A DNA stretch of 64,000 bases from Sitta carolinensis. Taxonomy: Eukaryota > Chordata > Aves > Passeriformes > Sittidae. This document shows, piece by piece, positions 26,922 to 40,689 of this stretch. Numbering within the stretch: the first letter of the stretch is position 1; the number at the start of each line of letters is the position of its first letter. The notes below the pieces were generated by a model that was not told where the DNA came from, searched no databases, and saw only the letters and a program-made list of their open reading frames with translations. Where the stretch lies: the NCBI GenBank assembly GCA_032173965.1, contig CM063287.1, positions 9,863,859 through 9,927,858 of the forward strand, read 5' to 3'. The position numbers and the translations under genes are program-made.

Positions 26922-27035
26922 CTGCGGTGCCACCTACAGCGAGCCGGTGGCAGCTCCGCCACCCCGATCCCCCTTCCCCAGCGGCAGCGGGCGTCTGAAC
27001 GGGCAACAGAGAGCAACCGCCCAAAATGCATAAAA
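26922..27035. other. GC-rich flank of the minisatellite
   Basis: The GC-rich composition continues about 100 bp past the last full repeat unit, with CTGCGGCTGCGG followed by non-repetitive CpG-containing sequence. It falls back to AT-rich DNA near 27030. Together with the array it makes a CpG-dense block of roughly 0.9 kb. I see no TATA box, initiator or following exon that would mark it as a gene promoter. Confidence 0.6.
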
Positions 27036-28348
27036 AACGCACTTAAAAGAGCGAAACAGGTCTTTCACGATACGGACAAAATGAAAACAAGACTATTCAG
27101 ATAAAGGCGCAGGCAGGCAAGCATGCAGGTAAAAACAGAGGGGAAACGATCAATGAGTACTCAAACACTAGCCTAGTAAGCAAATGCAAGCCAGATCACA
27201 TGGATTTTGCTAACACATAGACAAATTTAATAAAAAATGCTTATTCAGCTTGGTCAGAGAGACAGAGAACAGATGGATAAGATGAACATGTATTTCTGAT
27301 TTTGATTTCAGGCTTTTTTTATCATCCCGTTTCTTCTATTTTCCATTTTCAGTGCAATAACACCATGTCTTTTGTTATTCTGTTACCTCTCTCTGCATGT
27401 GTTTGATAAATGGCAAATAGTATTATCAGCAGAAAAATGCAAAATGGAAACTCAGCAGTGAAAGTATCAAACAGATGTGTTTGGCCATGAAGAAGACATT
27501 GAGGAATCTGAGGACTCATAGCTTTGTCATAGACTTATTTATAAATTTCTGAGCACGTCTAAGCAGCTCATCACAGAGCAGTGCAGAGTCTTAAACTAGA
27601 ATGTCCACATCAAGTGCGCAGTAAATTCTGGTTCCTGTGTCCAACACAGCAAATCTGTTTTACAGCATCTTTCTGGGCAGAATTAATGAGTTAAACCCTG
27701 TCAGTGTTATGGGACTCAGTCAGTGGCAGTTTAAAGCCATTCAAGCTGCTCTCAGAGCTAAGGTGAAGTCCTGCCTACATCAATACCTCAGATCTGTTCA
27801 TGTTTCTCTTCCCACTCACAAAGCAAAATAACACTTCTTCTTTCACCTCATTGCTTGTGTTTTCTATTTAGCCTGCTTAATCTGGCACAAACGATGCCTT
27901 TTAGGAAGGCTGTCTTGTCCAGAACCTGTGGCAGAGACATGACTGTTGGGTTCAGCTGAGGCTTTTAAATTGCAGATTTAAAAAAAGGCAACAGAAAGAA
28001 AATTACATAAATATTTTAAAGGTAGGTGGTAGTGGCTCCCTTTGCTTAGATTTGCTAGCAAGATGCCCTCATTTGAAATTATTATTTACACATATCTATA
28101 ACACAGATATAAGGTAGGAAAAATTGGAGTTTGTGGCATCATAGATGATTAGTTTGGAAAGTGAGGATGTAAAGGTGAATGTCATCATGATACTATGATC
28201 CTATCATTGGCCATTGTGTGGTGTTTGTGGCACTTATAAGCAAGTTCCATTGCTTCTCTCTAAAAATTCTGATTTTATTTTCAGTAAATACTGTGGAATT
28301 GCTAAATAACAAAGATACACGAAGCAATGTCAGCAGTTGTACTTCAGG
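27036..28348. other. Unique AT-rich sequence after the minisatellite
   Basis: Base composition returns to AT-rich at once. Only two 64-codon frames (27637-27831 and 28218-28412) are present, with no domain. Nothing else is seen. Confidence 0.65.
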
Positions 28349-28408
28349 GAATCACAGATTCATAGAACAGTTAACTTTTGAAAAGACCTCTCTGATTATT
28401 GAGCCCAG
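28349..28408 (-). mobile_element. Short CR1 LINE 3' tail
   Basis: GAATCACAGATTCATAGAAC resembles the terminal repeated octamer of CR1 in reverse complement. It is followed by GAAAAGACCTCTCTGATTAT and TGAGCCCA, the diverged counterpart of the family's conserved tail. Only about 60 bp can be recognised. A 109-codon frame starting just beyond it (28399-28728) has no recognisable domain. Confidence 0.75.
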
Positions 28409-29182
28409 ATAATTTTCTTAATGAAAAATCCCTGATGAAGGTAAGTGAACTGGATATTGCTGAAAGAGAAGTGAGAACTGAACCTACTCTTCATTTCACT
28501 ACTTACACACCAGAAGCTCTAGTCAAAACCTACCTCACATGGCTTGGAAACCAGAAAGAAGACAAGCTCCCAAATTCCTGTTTTATTTTGTACATGAGCC
28601 TTTTCCATCTCACAAATCTTTCTGATGTCAGTGCACCTGAGCTTTCTGCACAGTTTTTCTCCCACACTAATTCTTATATTTCTTGTATTTTCCTGAGACC
28701 TTTTATTATCTTCAAATATTTTGCCTAAGTTTTGTGGGCAGATTAGCTGCCCACACTTGGAATGCCTTTATTGTCTTCATCTGCCAAGAATTCTTTCCCT
28801 GTACCAAGCCATTAGAGCCAGGACTCTTCTTTCCTTCAGTGCCTCTCAAATTATTGTAACACACTCTTAGCATTTTCCAAATACTTCTCCTGGACTCAGC
28901 CTTTGTCTTGCCTAATACAGTTCCCAATTGCCTTGAGGCAGAGAACATGTTTTACCCACCAAAAAAGCCTTGAAATTTACAGCTTATGTAAAAGCATGCT
29001 CATAATAATAGCTGTGATATACACTATGTAATATACAGATGCATTGAACATCAGCTGGCCAAACAAATCACAAGCCACAAGATAAAAATCACTTATCACT
29101 AACTGCATAGTTTGGCCTGTACAAAACAACAGAAAGATTCACTGACTTGGGACTTGAAGAAACAGATAGATTTCATTGGGAG

Positions 29183-29197
29183 AAAAAAAAAAAAAAA
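29183..29197 (+). repeat. Poly(A) tract, 15 A
   Basis: A pure run of fifteen A after ATTGGGAG, with no element body recognised on either side. Confidence 0.94.
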
Positions 29198-32100
29198 TCC
29201 CAGCCAAATTAGAATAAGGCTAAACTGAGGGGAGGCAAAATTTATACAAATATGTTAGGATTCTAAAATTTCTGAGCCTGGGGCTAGCACCAAACCAACA
29301 GCATTGCATTCAAGTACAGTAGTTGTCTTTCAAGTTTTATATTACTTAATGTTGCCTAACAGAAAAGGATATTTCCCAAGACATTCTAGAATTATTTCAA
29401 GCCACAGTAATTATATTTGTGAGTGTTGGACCCTTACCTGTGATGTTCCACTTAAGCTTCTCTATGATTTCAAAGATAAAAACAATTTCCTAAAACATGT
29501 ACCTCGGGTTTGAGCTACATCAGTGTGGAGGATGGGAAGGAGCAGACATACTAACACTTCAGAAGTATTTTAGGATTCTCACCAAAACCCACTGAACTAT
29601 CATAAGAAAAGATATAGGAAGTTTCTTGCAGAGACATATCTGTGTGTTGCAGTATGGTCTCATCCCTTAGATAAAATTGCTACCATTATTCATATGATAT
29701 TTGCTAAATTAGGTGTGCATTTCTGTAAGCATTGTTTTTTTCCAGGGATGCTCCATATACATCCCTGAATGCCAGTTACAGTCCCTCTTGAGAGAAATGA
29801 AGCTATGAGTAATAGAGACAAACAGAGTGGAAAGTGGCATAAAATGAAAATAAACATTAATAATCTTTAACCTCATGCTGATTCATTGACTCACACAAAT
29901 CAGCACTCTGGGATTTGGTCCCTATTACCAAGAGGGAACTCAGGGTATTAAGTCTTTAATCATAAAGGCACTTAAGCACTGTCTTTAGCACTGGCATTAG
30001 AGTAAGGCCATGGCAGTGAGCTGGCAGCCCATGCACCAAAGCATCATTCTGCACTCGAGGGGTGGGTCACTGTGTGGTGCTGCCAGGTTACTGTTGCTCA
30101 TTTCCATCTCTTATTTGTGAAGGCTCTGGAAAGGTTGAGAGGGAAGTCTCCAGCACACACAGAAACCTTCCACTTAGCCAAGAAGGGGAAGTGTGCTGGA
30201 GCAGAAGCTGGGAAAAGACAGGAAAGGCACCACTTTCTTAGTGTCATCCAGCTGAGAGGGGTAAGAGAGCTGAGAGCAGGGAGCTGGGTGCAGAGACTGC
30301 AGCCCCTATCTGCCACCTGGAAACATCTGAGAAGACAATATACCACTTAATCCTTTCTTAACAATAAAGTTTGGAATTGTTTAATGGTGAATACTGGATC
30401 TGGTCATTTTCATATCCTGAAGCTCTCCCACTACTGGAAAGAGCTCTCTCTTAGGTTCCAGATCTATGAGACAATAAGGGTTTACAATAAAGGTTTACAG
30501 TTACTGCTTTGATCTTTCTATTGCTGTATAGTTTTCGTATTTATCAAAATATTTTAAACTCCTTGTCTACCTGTGTTCACTTCTGTGTATTCATCCGTGA
30601 CAGGTTTTTTGATTGTTTTTTGAAAACACAAACCTGGATCTTTTATTTTGTCCTTTGTAGTTGTTATCAAAGTTTTAAGCAAAGTTTAAAAAAGAAGTAA
30701 ACTTTATTTCCATAGCCAATACCTTTATACATGTGTTTTAATACCATTTTTCTAGAAACAAAAGACAGTCTTCTCTACTATGGTTTACCCCTGTGGCTCA
30801 AACATTGTTCATGAGCATCACCACCATAGCAAATTATTTTTCTCACCATTACCTTTGTGAGGCCTCCCACTATTCACAGAAGACTCTCTACAGTGTTGCT
30901 GAGTCAAGGCTGTTTTGCCCTGAAACATCTCAATTTTCAAGATTCAGCACTTCAGTGATCACACACTTAGAAGTACTCAGTCTTTAGATGGTAGGATGCC
31001 AATGAAGGGAACAGCACCAGATGCTCAGAGTCCTCAGTACTGCTGAGAAGAACTCATAGGATAGGTACTAATACCTTACAAACATTCTTTAGTGATACTT
31101 GAGATACAAGATGAAATGAGTCTTAAACTTGTATTTATAAGTGGGAGAATGAAGACAACAAATTAAATAGGCTGTGATTTGGGTGTTTATTTATTTCCTA
31201 CACCATGCTTAGGCTGAGCTTTGAGGAACATGAAACTGATAGTTAACTGAGTAGCTTCTTCAAAAATAAGTAAACAATGTGTATGGCCAGACAATAATTA
31301 CTTCAGTTCCTTGCAAAAATCTTTTTTTAAATATCATGTTTTTAAATTTTGAATTGATTCTTGGACTATTACAGTAATCCCAGTTTTAAAAGTCTGCTAG
31401 TGTGTCAGGTCATGGATATAGTTGTATTTTAGGCTGAATAAAGTGTAAAATCCTGACACTGGATAGCAGAATGGATTTAGCTATGTGTTAGAAAACATCT
31501 GGAAAATAGTTTAAAAGTTCTAGATTTTTTCCAGCCTCTGAATGCAAAAAAAACCTGTGGCAACAATGGCTTTCTGGAGAATTTTCTTCTTCATAGTGCT
31601 AATATGAAACTCCTGCCAGGACCAACTGCCATAATTTCAAATTGGTAATTTCTGTATTTTAATTCAAAATTAGTTCATTAGGTGAAGCAGTTTCAGTCCC
31701 TTTCCAAAGTCCAGCCCTTCCATGTCAGTGTTTTATAAGTGCTGCCTGTAGTAACCAGCTCTGGCTGGGGACTCCTGCTCGTGCTACAAGAGACTGTCTA
31801 AAATAGACCATTGCCTATTTTGTCTCGAAACAATTCAACTGCAATCAACACACCAATCAATGGAAAACTCCCCCAAAGAGATTCCTCCTGCCCCCACAGC
31901 ACCAGGAACATTTTTAGAGCATTCATTTATAGACATTCATTTTTGGCCAAAGGTAGACAAATATGATTTAGACATTCTAATCCTTCCATACCAGAGTCGC
32001 ACTTTAGGGCTTATATTCTTAAACTCAAGCTGGGGAGGGAGGGAGGCAGCCAAAGGAAGGTGTGAGGGAAAAAACCCACATAAATATTGCTTTCTGCTAT

Positions 32101-34250
32101 TTTGTGATTACTTTCAGATAAAGTCTCTCTTTGATTTTCCAAAGCTGCCTCCCTCTACAGTATAAACCATATAAATATATAAAAATGTGAAATATATAAT
32201 AATGCATACTTGGTAAATACCCTCTGCTGAAACTTGTATTTGGAGGTTATTATATCCATTTATAATTTAGGAGCTACTTCTTGCGTACTTCTATTATACA
32301 GTTAATCTGCTGTAACCACAGAGATTAGTGTCAGGATCATCACAGTAAAAGTAAAAAAATTTTTTAAACAATCCTTTATTTTTACCCATCAGTGAAATGC
32401 ACATGATGCTAAGAAGAGTGATATAACAGCTGATATGGAGTTTTGATGAATTATATTTCCTCCTAAATAACTGGAAATGTGACCTGTAAGAACTAGGAAG
32501 GTCTGTTTGGGGAAAGAATCACAGCTACTCTATTAAATAAATATCACTGAAGCCATATTTTTAAATCTACAATTTCTTTGCTTTTATAAGGGAGATACCA
32601 CAGCCAAAGATGCATTAGAAATTTCATCAATCCCAAGTGAAATTCACTCACAAAGAGCAACATTCTCTCATAACATGAGATCCTCTTCTTACTCAAGAAA
32701 GTAGAAAAACCAAAAACCCTCCTTTTGAGCACATTTATACAAATATAGAGGAACTTTACACAGAACAACATACGACACCAATTTTGGTCAGCAAAGGCCA
32801 CAAAAAGTCCCATAAGGTTTTATTGCAGGATTGATTTTGTGTGTATATCTATTAACATGCTAAACATATCACAGCACTTGGCTTCAATATAGACTGAAAA
32901 AATAGGAAAGGCCAACAAGACCGAGGACAGCTTAGCATCAGAATTGCAATGGAAAAAATAAGGGTAGAAGCAAATAAGCCAAATGAGAGTATTGTGAACT
33001 CCTTTTGAAAGGTTATTCCTTTCAATTAGAATTTTTCCAGACAAAATATACTAGACTGTGACCAAGAAATACTAAAAGTTCTAAGGAGCAAATGTAAGTT
33101 AAGTCTAAAGAGTCTGTGATCTGCATAGTTTTTCAAATGTAAATACACGAAGTAAGCATACCTTTGAAGAAGAATTATGACAATGAAATTTTAAAAAGTG
33201 CAATTACCATGTAATGCTGTCACAAGGTCTAACGTGCCCATAAGTCAGACCCTGTGTGTATTTCTGGAGAATAATGACAAGGGCTTGAAAAACCCTTAGG
33301 CTTTTATCCAATCCACTTTATCCATCAGTGCAGCAGCACAGCTTTGTACCACTGTGTTTGTGCTGAAGGTCGCCTGGACCTCCCCCAGCCCTTAGGGCAG
33401 AGCTGATGACAGCTCCTCATGCAGTGCTAGGTTCTCTGATGGAAACAAAATTTAAAAGGGAAACCTTTTCCTTTGGAGTAACCACCATCTGCACTACTGA
33501 GGATTTTATCTTGGAGACCTGTACTATTCATGTTTTATATCTGCTGTGTTGAACTCAATAGACCTTTACAAGGTTCAGCTCAGGGGGTTTGGCAGTAGGT
33601 CCTTTATTTTTAACTGTCAGTGCTGATAGACATCCGTGCCTCCTCTAGTTTGCCTCCCTGCCTGCTACATTCATTTTAGCTAACATAACATTCATTAAAA
33701 TAACCACTAATCAACTGCTGAACAGGACTTGCTTGGATACCCTAACCATAACTTACATAAAACAACTATTAAGCACCATTAAAAAAAAGAAAAAGCAAAT
33801 AATTAGACCTTACTTTCAAACTTTCTCTACCCTCAGAAACCCTAGAAGAGGGCTGACTAGGAAGCCTAGAAAGCTATTGCAGGTCCAGATTTCCTGAATT
33901 TGGTTCTTGAATTCATTCCAGGTGATTCCACTAATCTTGATGGATTTAATCTAGGTTTGCTGGTGGTGCCTTGAAGACAATATCTCATGGCTGCTTCACA
34001 TTCATCAAAAGCCACAAACAAAAGGGACTGTCCTGCCTTCATTTTTACCTCCTCAGGGCTGTCTAAAAAACTCCTCCTCCTGTTAACCTGCCTGCCCAGC
34101 CACCCCAGGGCAAATCCTGTTAATTTTCACAAGCCACACTCTGGAAATTAGATGAAAACACCCACACCAACTACGATACTTCAGGAGCCACCAGAGGAAG
34201 CTCTTAGCAGAATGAGGTGCCAGACCCTCCTTTTGAAACATTTTATGTAA

Positions 34251-34283
34251 TGGTAAAATTGGTAAAATATGGTAAAATTTGGT
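34251..34283 (+). repeat. Three-copy GGTAAAAT tandem
   Basis: TGGTAAAAT, TGGTAAAATA and TGGTAAAATTT follow one another with a 9-10 bp period. This is a short tandem of simple origin. Confidence 0.8.
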
Positions 34284-34916
34284 CTTCTTTTGCTCTTCAT
34301 TTGCACCAGAGAGTACTAAGTATCAATTCCAGATACTTTAATGAAAGAGGAATGACAAAATCTGACAAGTGTTTCCTTGTATCTTAAGCCTCATTCTTTG
34401 GAGTATTGTGATACTAAATCGGACTTCATTATTACCTCACTATTGCTTAGAATAATAAATCATTAAATGAATTTCTGTTCACTTTAAAAAATAGCCAATC
34501 TCTTCTCATACTGCTCTGCATTTTGATCTATGAAAACGACCTGGTAAATGTTTTGCCCATACTAGAGGTGAGCAACATTAAAAATTGTCTGATGTCACAT
34601 TGAAAGCCCACAAAATCTTTTCAGCTGAAAACTACAAATCCTCAGAATAGCAGTATATATTTTGTGCAAAGAGAAAGCCGTGGAGAGAACAGGTTTGGGG
34701 GGTGGTTATTATATTTTTTATTGCTGCTCTCAGCAATTTACTTCACCAATTAAGAGACAATATCCAAAGATCATAATTACTTTGGGTGGGATATGATAAA
34801 AACGGCCTTGTGATGAAAGGTTTCCTACTCTATAGCTGCTTAAATTATTTTATTTCTTGGCTAATGGTTTATTAAAATAACAAAACAACTCTACCAATGT
34901 TATTACTTAGAAATAG

Positions 34917-34949
34917 TCATTGTACTTCAAATTAAATTGAAGTACATGA
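34917..34949. repeat. Inverted repeat, 10-bp perfect arms extended by 3 bp
   Basis: TGTACTTCAA (34921-34930) and TTGAAGTACA (34937-34946) pair perfectly around ATTAAA. With one bulged base the stem extends to TCAT/ATGA. It lies in AT-rich unique sequence with nothing else recognisable around it. Confidence 0.92.
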
Positions 34950-37900
34950 TAAATCAGAAAGAAATCTAGACAAACTTTAAACAACTGGGTGAAATTAAGA
35001 ATTTTAGTTAAGCCTATTATTTATCCTAATGGGAAAAACTGAAGGAGGAATGATAAAGCATTTTTTTTGAAATCTCCCTTTAACTGACAGTCCAAAAGAA
35101 ATTCCTTGGCAAAGCAAGTTTGACATCAAGGCCACCCTTCCCCTGAGGCATTTTGAACCTTTCTCTGACACTCTCCAGTCAGAAACTGAGCAAGAAAAGA
35201 GCTTTATTCCCTAAGACATTCACTTGCAACCCAGGATACAAAGCTTCCAGATCTTCTGAGAAGAAAAAATGATTATTACTTCCAAAAGCAGGCAGAGAAT
35301 CCACAGAAGACTGACCAAGAGTAGCTGAAACATTAGCAGTGAACAAGATGTTTCGAGAAGTGAGAACTGAGCCAGAATGCTGTTTTGTATGTGTAAACAA
35401 TATTACGTTGGGTATGTAGAATGTGGACACTACTCCTAGTCTTTCTCTTCCAGTAGGTTTTTGAGTAATATTTATTTTGCTTTCCTTTGAGTACAGGACA
35501 AAATATTACCCTTTGTTTGTGGTTTTGTTTTGTTTTTCTTTCAAAACAGAATGATGAATTCAACTCCCAAATTACTGTTTTGGTATCAAGTACGTGAGCT
35601 TTATTCCTTAACTGGAAATGATATTTTTATTATTATAGGTATTATTAGTCTGCCCAAGTGATTGTCAGTTATTTGCATAGCCTTACTTGCAGATTTGTCA
35701 CCAGCCTGGAGTAAGTTTGTATTTGTTGTCCCAGAAATAAGCTGTGTAAATGCTAAGAATGCAGGGAAGGCCATCTGCTGAAGCACACATGGTGGCTGCA
35801 CAAGAGTTACACCAAAGGGTGCAAAAATACCCCATAGCTGCAAAAAGGAATTCTACTGCTGCTTCAGAGGTGTTTAAGCATTTTGCTTTCCAGGAAGATC
35901 TTTCATCAGCGTTTCCTGGCTTTACACACAAGCCTTCTTTTACCTTTCAGTTTATGCAGTTTACAGTGAGCCTCAGTCTTGAGACAATAGCACCTTTTTT
36001 AAGACACAATTTTAAAGAGTCAAAGAAAATGAAAGGAAGAACAATTAGAGAAAATATCTTGCTGCTGTATTTTGTAGTTTAGTTGCTGAAATAAAACTGT
36101 GTTGATTAACAAGTTAAGTCTAAATGAACATATTTTGAGGGGAATGATTTCCAATAACAATAATAACATTGAGTCCTTAAGAGGATTATAAACAACTATT
36201 TTACTAATTTTGTAGCCATTTTCTAATTTTGCACCCATTCCTTGACACACTAGCATCTAAAAGTTTTGACTTCACAAACTCCTTTAACAAGATTAATAGA
36301 CTGATTTTTTTTCATATCCTTAATCTGTTCAGCATCTCATTGGTTCATAGGCCAATAGATTCCTTTTCTCTGCCATTTTCCTTAAATCACTTTACCTTGA
36401 GATCACAACTTTGATTTTTTTGGTAAATAAATTCCATTTCCATACCAGAAACTTGAAAAAAAAACTCAGGATAAATGAGAAGAAAGCTTTTATCCTTTTC
36501 TTAAAAGACTGATCTTAATATATTATGAAAATCAGAATTACTGTCTGAATAATGACAATAAAAGATCTGCATTTTCAACTGTTAGGTGGAAATTTATTGT
36601 TCCAAGAGCTATTACGAAGAAAGGGAAAAGGACATTAATGGCTTAGAGGGGTTGGCTTTACTCATTCCCCTGCTGCAGGGGTATCTCAGGATAAGCCATT
36701 TTACTCTTTTGGGAATACAAGAAGGAGGCAGAGCTCCTAAGATGGACGTACCAGCAGTGACTGATGTAACTCTAATGAGAAAAATACACTAAGCATCACT
36801 AGTTGGTACAGATAAGCAAGTAGTCTATTTGGGAAGAGTACAGCTTTAGGGCTATTAATCCAATAAAAATTATTGCTACCTGGAGATATTACACAAAAAT
36901 AGGGGGGAAAAAAGGATATATCAGGAATAAGAAACTTGAGAATTTTCTTCTCTCTGTTTAATTCTCAAGGAAGGTCATACAGCATATGCTCATTCACTTG
37001 CATGGCTTCATTCTGTAATGCAATATTTAATTTCACAAGCAGGTGAACTGCCTTAGTTTATCTTCTAGAGGTATGGAGAAGTGGAAAAATTTGGTACAGC
37101 TCCACATAAAAGTATATAAACCTTTACTCTGTTGTAGTTACCAACTCAAGTGACTTAGAGTTTGCACATTGGTTTGCTCAGTCCATGAGAGACAGTGCTG
37201 GATTCCAGACCTTTCTTACCACTACAGTCCCATTTACTTATATAGATTTCTAGAAATTTACTTGCAGTAGTCCGAAAAGCTGTGATATTACTCTTATAGA
37301 AGATATTCTGCATAATTTTAGTTTTACACCTTCATAAATCTGAAAATAAGATATAATGCAAGAGCACTTATAGCAGAACCCATCTCTAATAGACCAAATT
37401 CTCAGCTGGTTTGATAACACTTTTGAAACACCTGGATATCCAACGTTTCAGCTACCTGCTTCAACTTCTGACTAAATTCAGTTTCATATCATTTAGGTTT
37501 CTAATCAGCAGTTTATCTTTTTAACTGTCAATGGCTGCCTCCTAAAGGTTCTTTATCAGTGCACAAGCTGTTAAGCACCAAAGCATCACTGCAACACATA
37601 TCTTCATGAACCTAAAAATACTAAGTGAGGGAAGAATTCATTTGGTTTCTTTTAAACAATGCAGAATTTGCTGAACTAAAATGCTATCCTGGCTCTTTAA
37701 AAAAGCTTGATAATTTTCCATCAGGTTTATTACATATTTAATTAGAAAATTATTGTTTCCTTACACAAATTTCAGCTTAAAACAGAAGCTAAGTTATTTG
37801 CAGACAAATAAAGAGACAAGGCCACAGAAAAATCCTAGAGCATGCAGAGAAAACAAACTCAAGCAAGCATATGGGTCCTGACATGGGTGCAGAGGGGAAA

Positions 37901-39331
37901 CATATGGCTACGCTCGCAGAAGATATTCACCGCATCCTGACATGTTTCGAGTAGAAGGAGGAAAGCAGTTTGAAAACAAGCTGTGCATTTTGTTGCACAC
38001 AGTCATGGAGGCCTCCTTCTCTACAGTACTTAATATTAAATTCTTTTACTGCAAATTGTCAATGACAAGGAAAATGCCAGAAATAGAGCACTCTGCAATT
38101 CTGTCATCTATGTACAGAGCAGAGTAGGCCAGATGTCCACTGGCACCAAGTGACCAACTCCAGGGAAAGCAGCAGATAATTTCTGGATGGAAAACAGAAG
38201 ACGGTTCTCCCCTCAGTTTGCCAGAAGGCAGTGTGATGGGAAGGAACATTGTTTGAACACTGCCAGAATCTCCAGCTTGCTCCCTGGACAGTTGCACTGA
38301 TTGGAAAAACTGATATACACGGCATATACTCAGAATTTTTTAACTTTTAATGAGATTTATAGCATGTGCTCCTATTTCAATGACCATCTTTTTCTGAGTA
38401 AAAAAATAAGTCTCATATCCTCTGGGGACTCTATTATCCAAGGTGTTATTGCAGTACCTAAGGCAAATGAATCACCTTCAATAAATAAAACATAGTTTTA
38501 CTAATATTTCAAATTGGATCTCTTTGACATCTGTTTAAATCAATTTATATTGAAGTCAGAATTCACAGGTATTTCTATAACATCCTACTGCTTTAATTCT
38601 AAGGTTTTCAGATAAATTAATTAATGGGAATTCCACAATAATATCTCCCAGATACATTATTTTCATTTTGCAGATGTTAGACTGGGGCACCAAGACTAAG
38701 GAATATGACTAAAGCCTAGTAAAATCCATTGAAGATGAAAGATAATAATTTTTATTTCCCAAATTTCAGGCTAAATGTTCAACTGAATACAGTTTTTAAA
38801 TGGGTTTTGCATCTTTCTGAATATTGGGTAGATCCTTAATTAAATTCTTAAAACTCGAACTGTTTGGGTGTCAGACAGTTTCTCTTCCAGCATACATTAG
38901 TTGCAATATCTTTATATTCCCTGGAAAAGACAAAGTCTGTTTGTACAAATATTTATCAGGTTATATCATGCACAAATGCAGCAATTAGAAAAATTGCAAG
39001 CTGTTCTGTTTGAATATTTTAACCTCATAATCATTCATTGATATAATTAACATTAAAAAATCAGAGCAATACATTATACTAGTGTTGCTATTACTGTTTC
39101 TACTACTTCATTTCAGAGAATTAATTATATCCATTATCTTGCTGCAGTTATGAACCTGTCAAAAGTTTCAGGAGGCAAATCAAATTTTCCTTTTTAATAA
39201 TACAAAATTATCAAGTCTCTAAAGTTCCAACAGGAACTGCTGTTGTATAACAGAGGTAAATAGAGCTTTTAGAAACTGGCTGCCTATTTCCCCCTCAGCC
39301 ACGATTTCTGGGGTGTGCTGATGTCCCCTGG

Positions 39332-39418
39332 CAGCAGAGGGGTGGGGGCAGCTGTGCCCCTGCAGAGGCAAACCCAGCACGGCCAGGGGAGCTCACAGCT
39401 GCCCCCACCGCACTGCTG
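39332..39418. repeat. GC-rich imperfect hairpin, long stem
   Basis: A 16-bp perfect arm pair, GGTGGGGGCAGCTGTG (39341-39356) and CACAGCTGCCCCCACC (39394-39409), forms the core. The stem continues inward with CCCCTG pairing to CAGGGG after a 4-nt bulge. It continues outward with CAGCAG pairing to CTGCTG after a short mismatch. Total folded length is about 85 nt, with a loop of about 21 nt. Two antiparallel frames of 71 and 62 codons run through it; they mirror the same palindrome and are not evidence of coding. Confidence 0.9.
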
Positions 39419-40689
39419 TGCCAGGGAAACACTGGAAACACACCTGCTCTTCCTGCACCTGGGAAGATTGCAAAGAAATTGCAAGTTTGGGATTTTCATG
39501 TGAAGTCATTTTCAAATATAGAAATCCACATTAAAAGGAGACTTGAGACCTTGGGATCATTTCTTAAGCTAACAGAACTCAGTGGAAAACACTTAGGGTG
39601 TTCCTAAGATTGGCTCTATTGACCCGTTTGACAGCAGACAAATTCTGACACTCCTCCCTGAGAAGTGTCACCTGTTGAGAAGACACTGTTATAGGAGGCT
39701 TTCTTCAGGAGAGAAAGGTCTAGCCCAAAGTAATTATGTGCTCATATAGGCTTCTAGGGTTTAGTTAAAAAAACAATTTTCTTACCAACTACTCTTTAAT
39801 CTAGAGTACACAAACAATTGTGCAGACAATTTTATACCTAAACCAGTAGTGATTCTGAGATATATGACTTTATTTGGAGTTTAACCTACTTGCAACGAAA
39901 GAATTTGACCTTTTATATGGGTGAAATTTTGAGATCGCTACCCATGTGATCCACTATACCCTTACCCCTCCAGGGAAGAATTTAACTGTGTGGATTAGAG
40001 AGCGATATGAAGCTAGTTTTACTTTTCAATCCAAATCAATGAAACTTCAGATACAAATCTAGTTTGCAAAGAAATTGGACACCATTTATGTTTTAAGACC
40101 CTGCCTTGATGTTTTTCATTAGGCTCTGTGCTGGTGTTTTTTATTAGAGTAGTATAAATGTAGAGTTGTTGCACTTTACCCAGATTTATGAGAATGTCAC
40201 AGAGCTCAACTTATTACAATTAACATTCCAATTACATTTCTAGAAGTATTTTAGAAAGGCCATTTAGAATGCTTTGACAGGAATTTGATGCACAGTTCGC
40301 TACCACAGCAAATCACACTTGGAAAGAGAGCTGGAAATTGTACATGCTTTGAATCTTTCATACTGATTTTGGCTGAGCAGTCACAATGGTTACCTTCCAG
40401 AAAACTCAAGAACAAATTGTCAGGTTATGTTCCACCAGCTTTCCCTCTCTCTAAGTGGAAAATACAACTCAGCAGACAGAAAGTGACATGTATGTAATTG
40501 TACTCACATGCACTCCAACCATACAGCAATCTCCACTGATGTACTCTCCTTACACAGCTCATTTGCAGCCTTGATTGAAAATAATGAAGAACTAACATAT
40601 ACAAAATACTTTAGAATGCTCCATACCTTATCCTTTATGTTGGGCACTTAAATTTGATCTACTGACTATTATCTCTAATTATGTCTGCA

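Larger units (their letters stand above)
28409..39331. other. Long unique AT-rich non-coding stretch
   Basis: Nearly 11 kb with no gene I can support. Frames of up to 110 codons (for example 35750-36082 plus, 31860-32165 plus, 30072-30350 plus with an antisense mate) lack domains. Small features are the inverted repeat at 34917, the GGTAAAAT tandem at 34251 and a 12-bp palindrome ATTTCTAGAAAT at 37246. Confidence 0.65.

Noticed and set aside
26079..27104. 341-codon frame and its overlapping companions as a repeat-protein gene
   Set aside because: All run through the 39-bp minisatellite on both strands; five frames are open only because the unit is a multiple of three. Frame-shifting indels between units and lack of any start or splice context argue against coding.
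32036..32050. GGGGAGGGAGGGAGG as a G-quadruplex
   Set aside because: The fourth G run has only two bases, below the usual definition.
35750..36082. 110-codon plus-strand frame as a small gene
   Set aside because: Two minus-strand frames of 77-80 codons overlap it and no motif is recognisable; consistent with chance.
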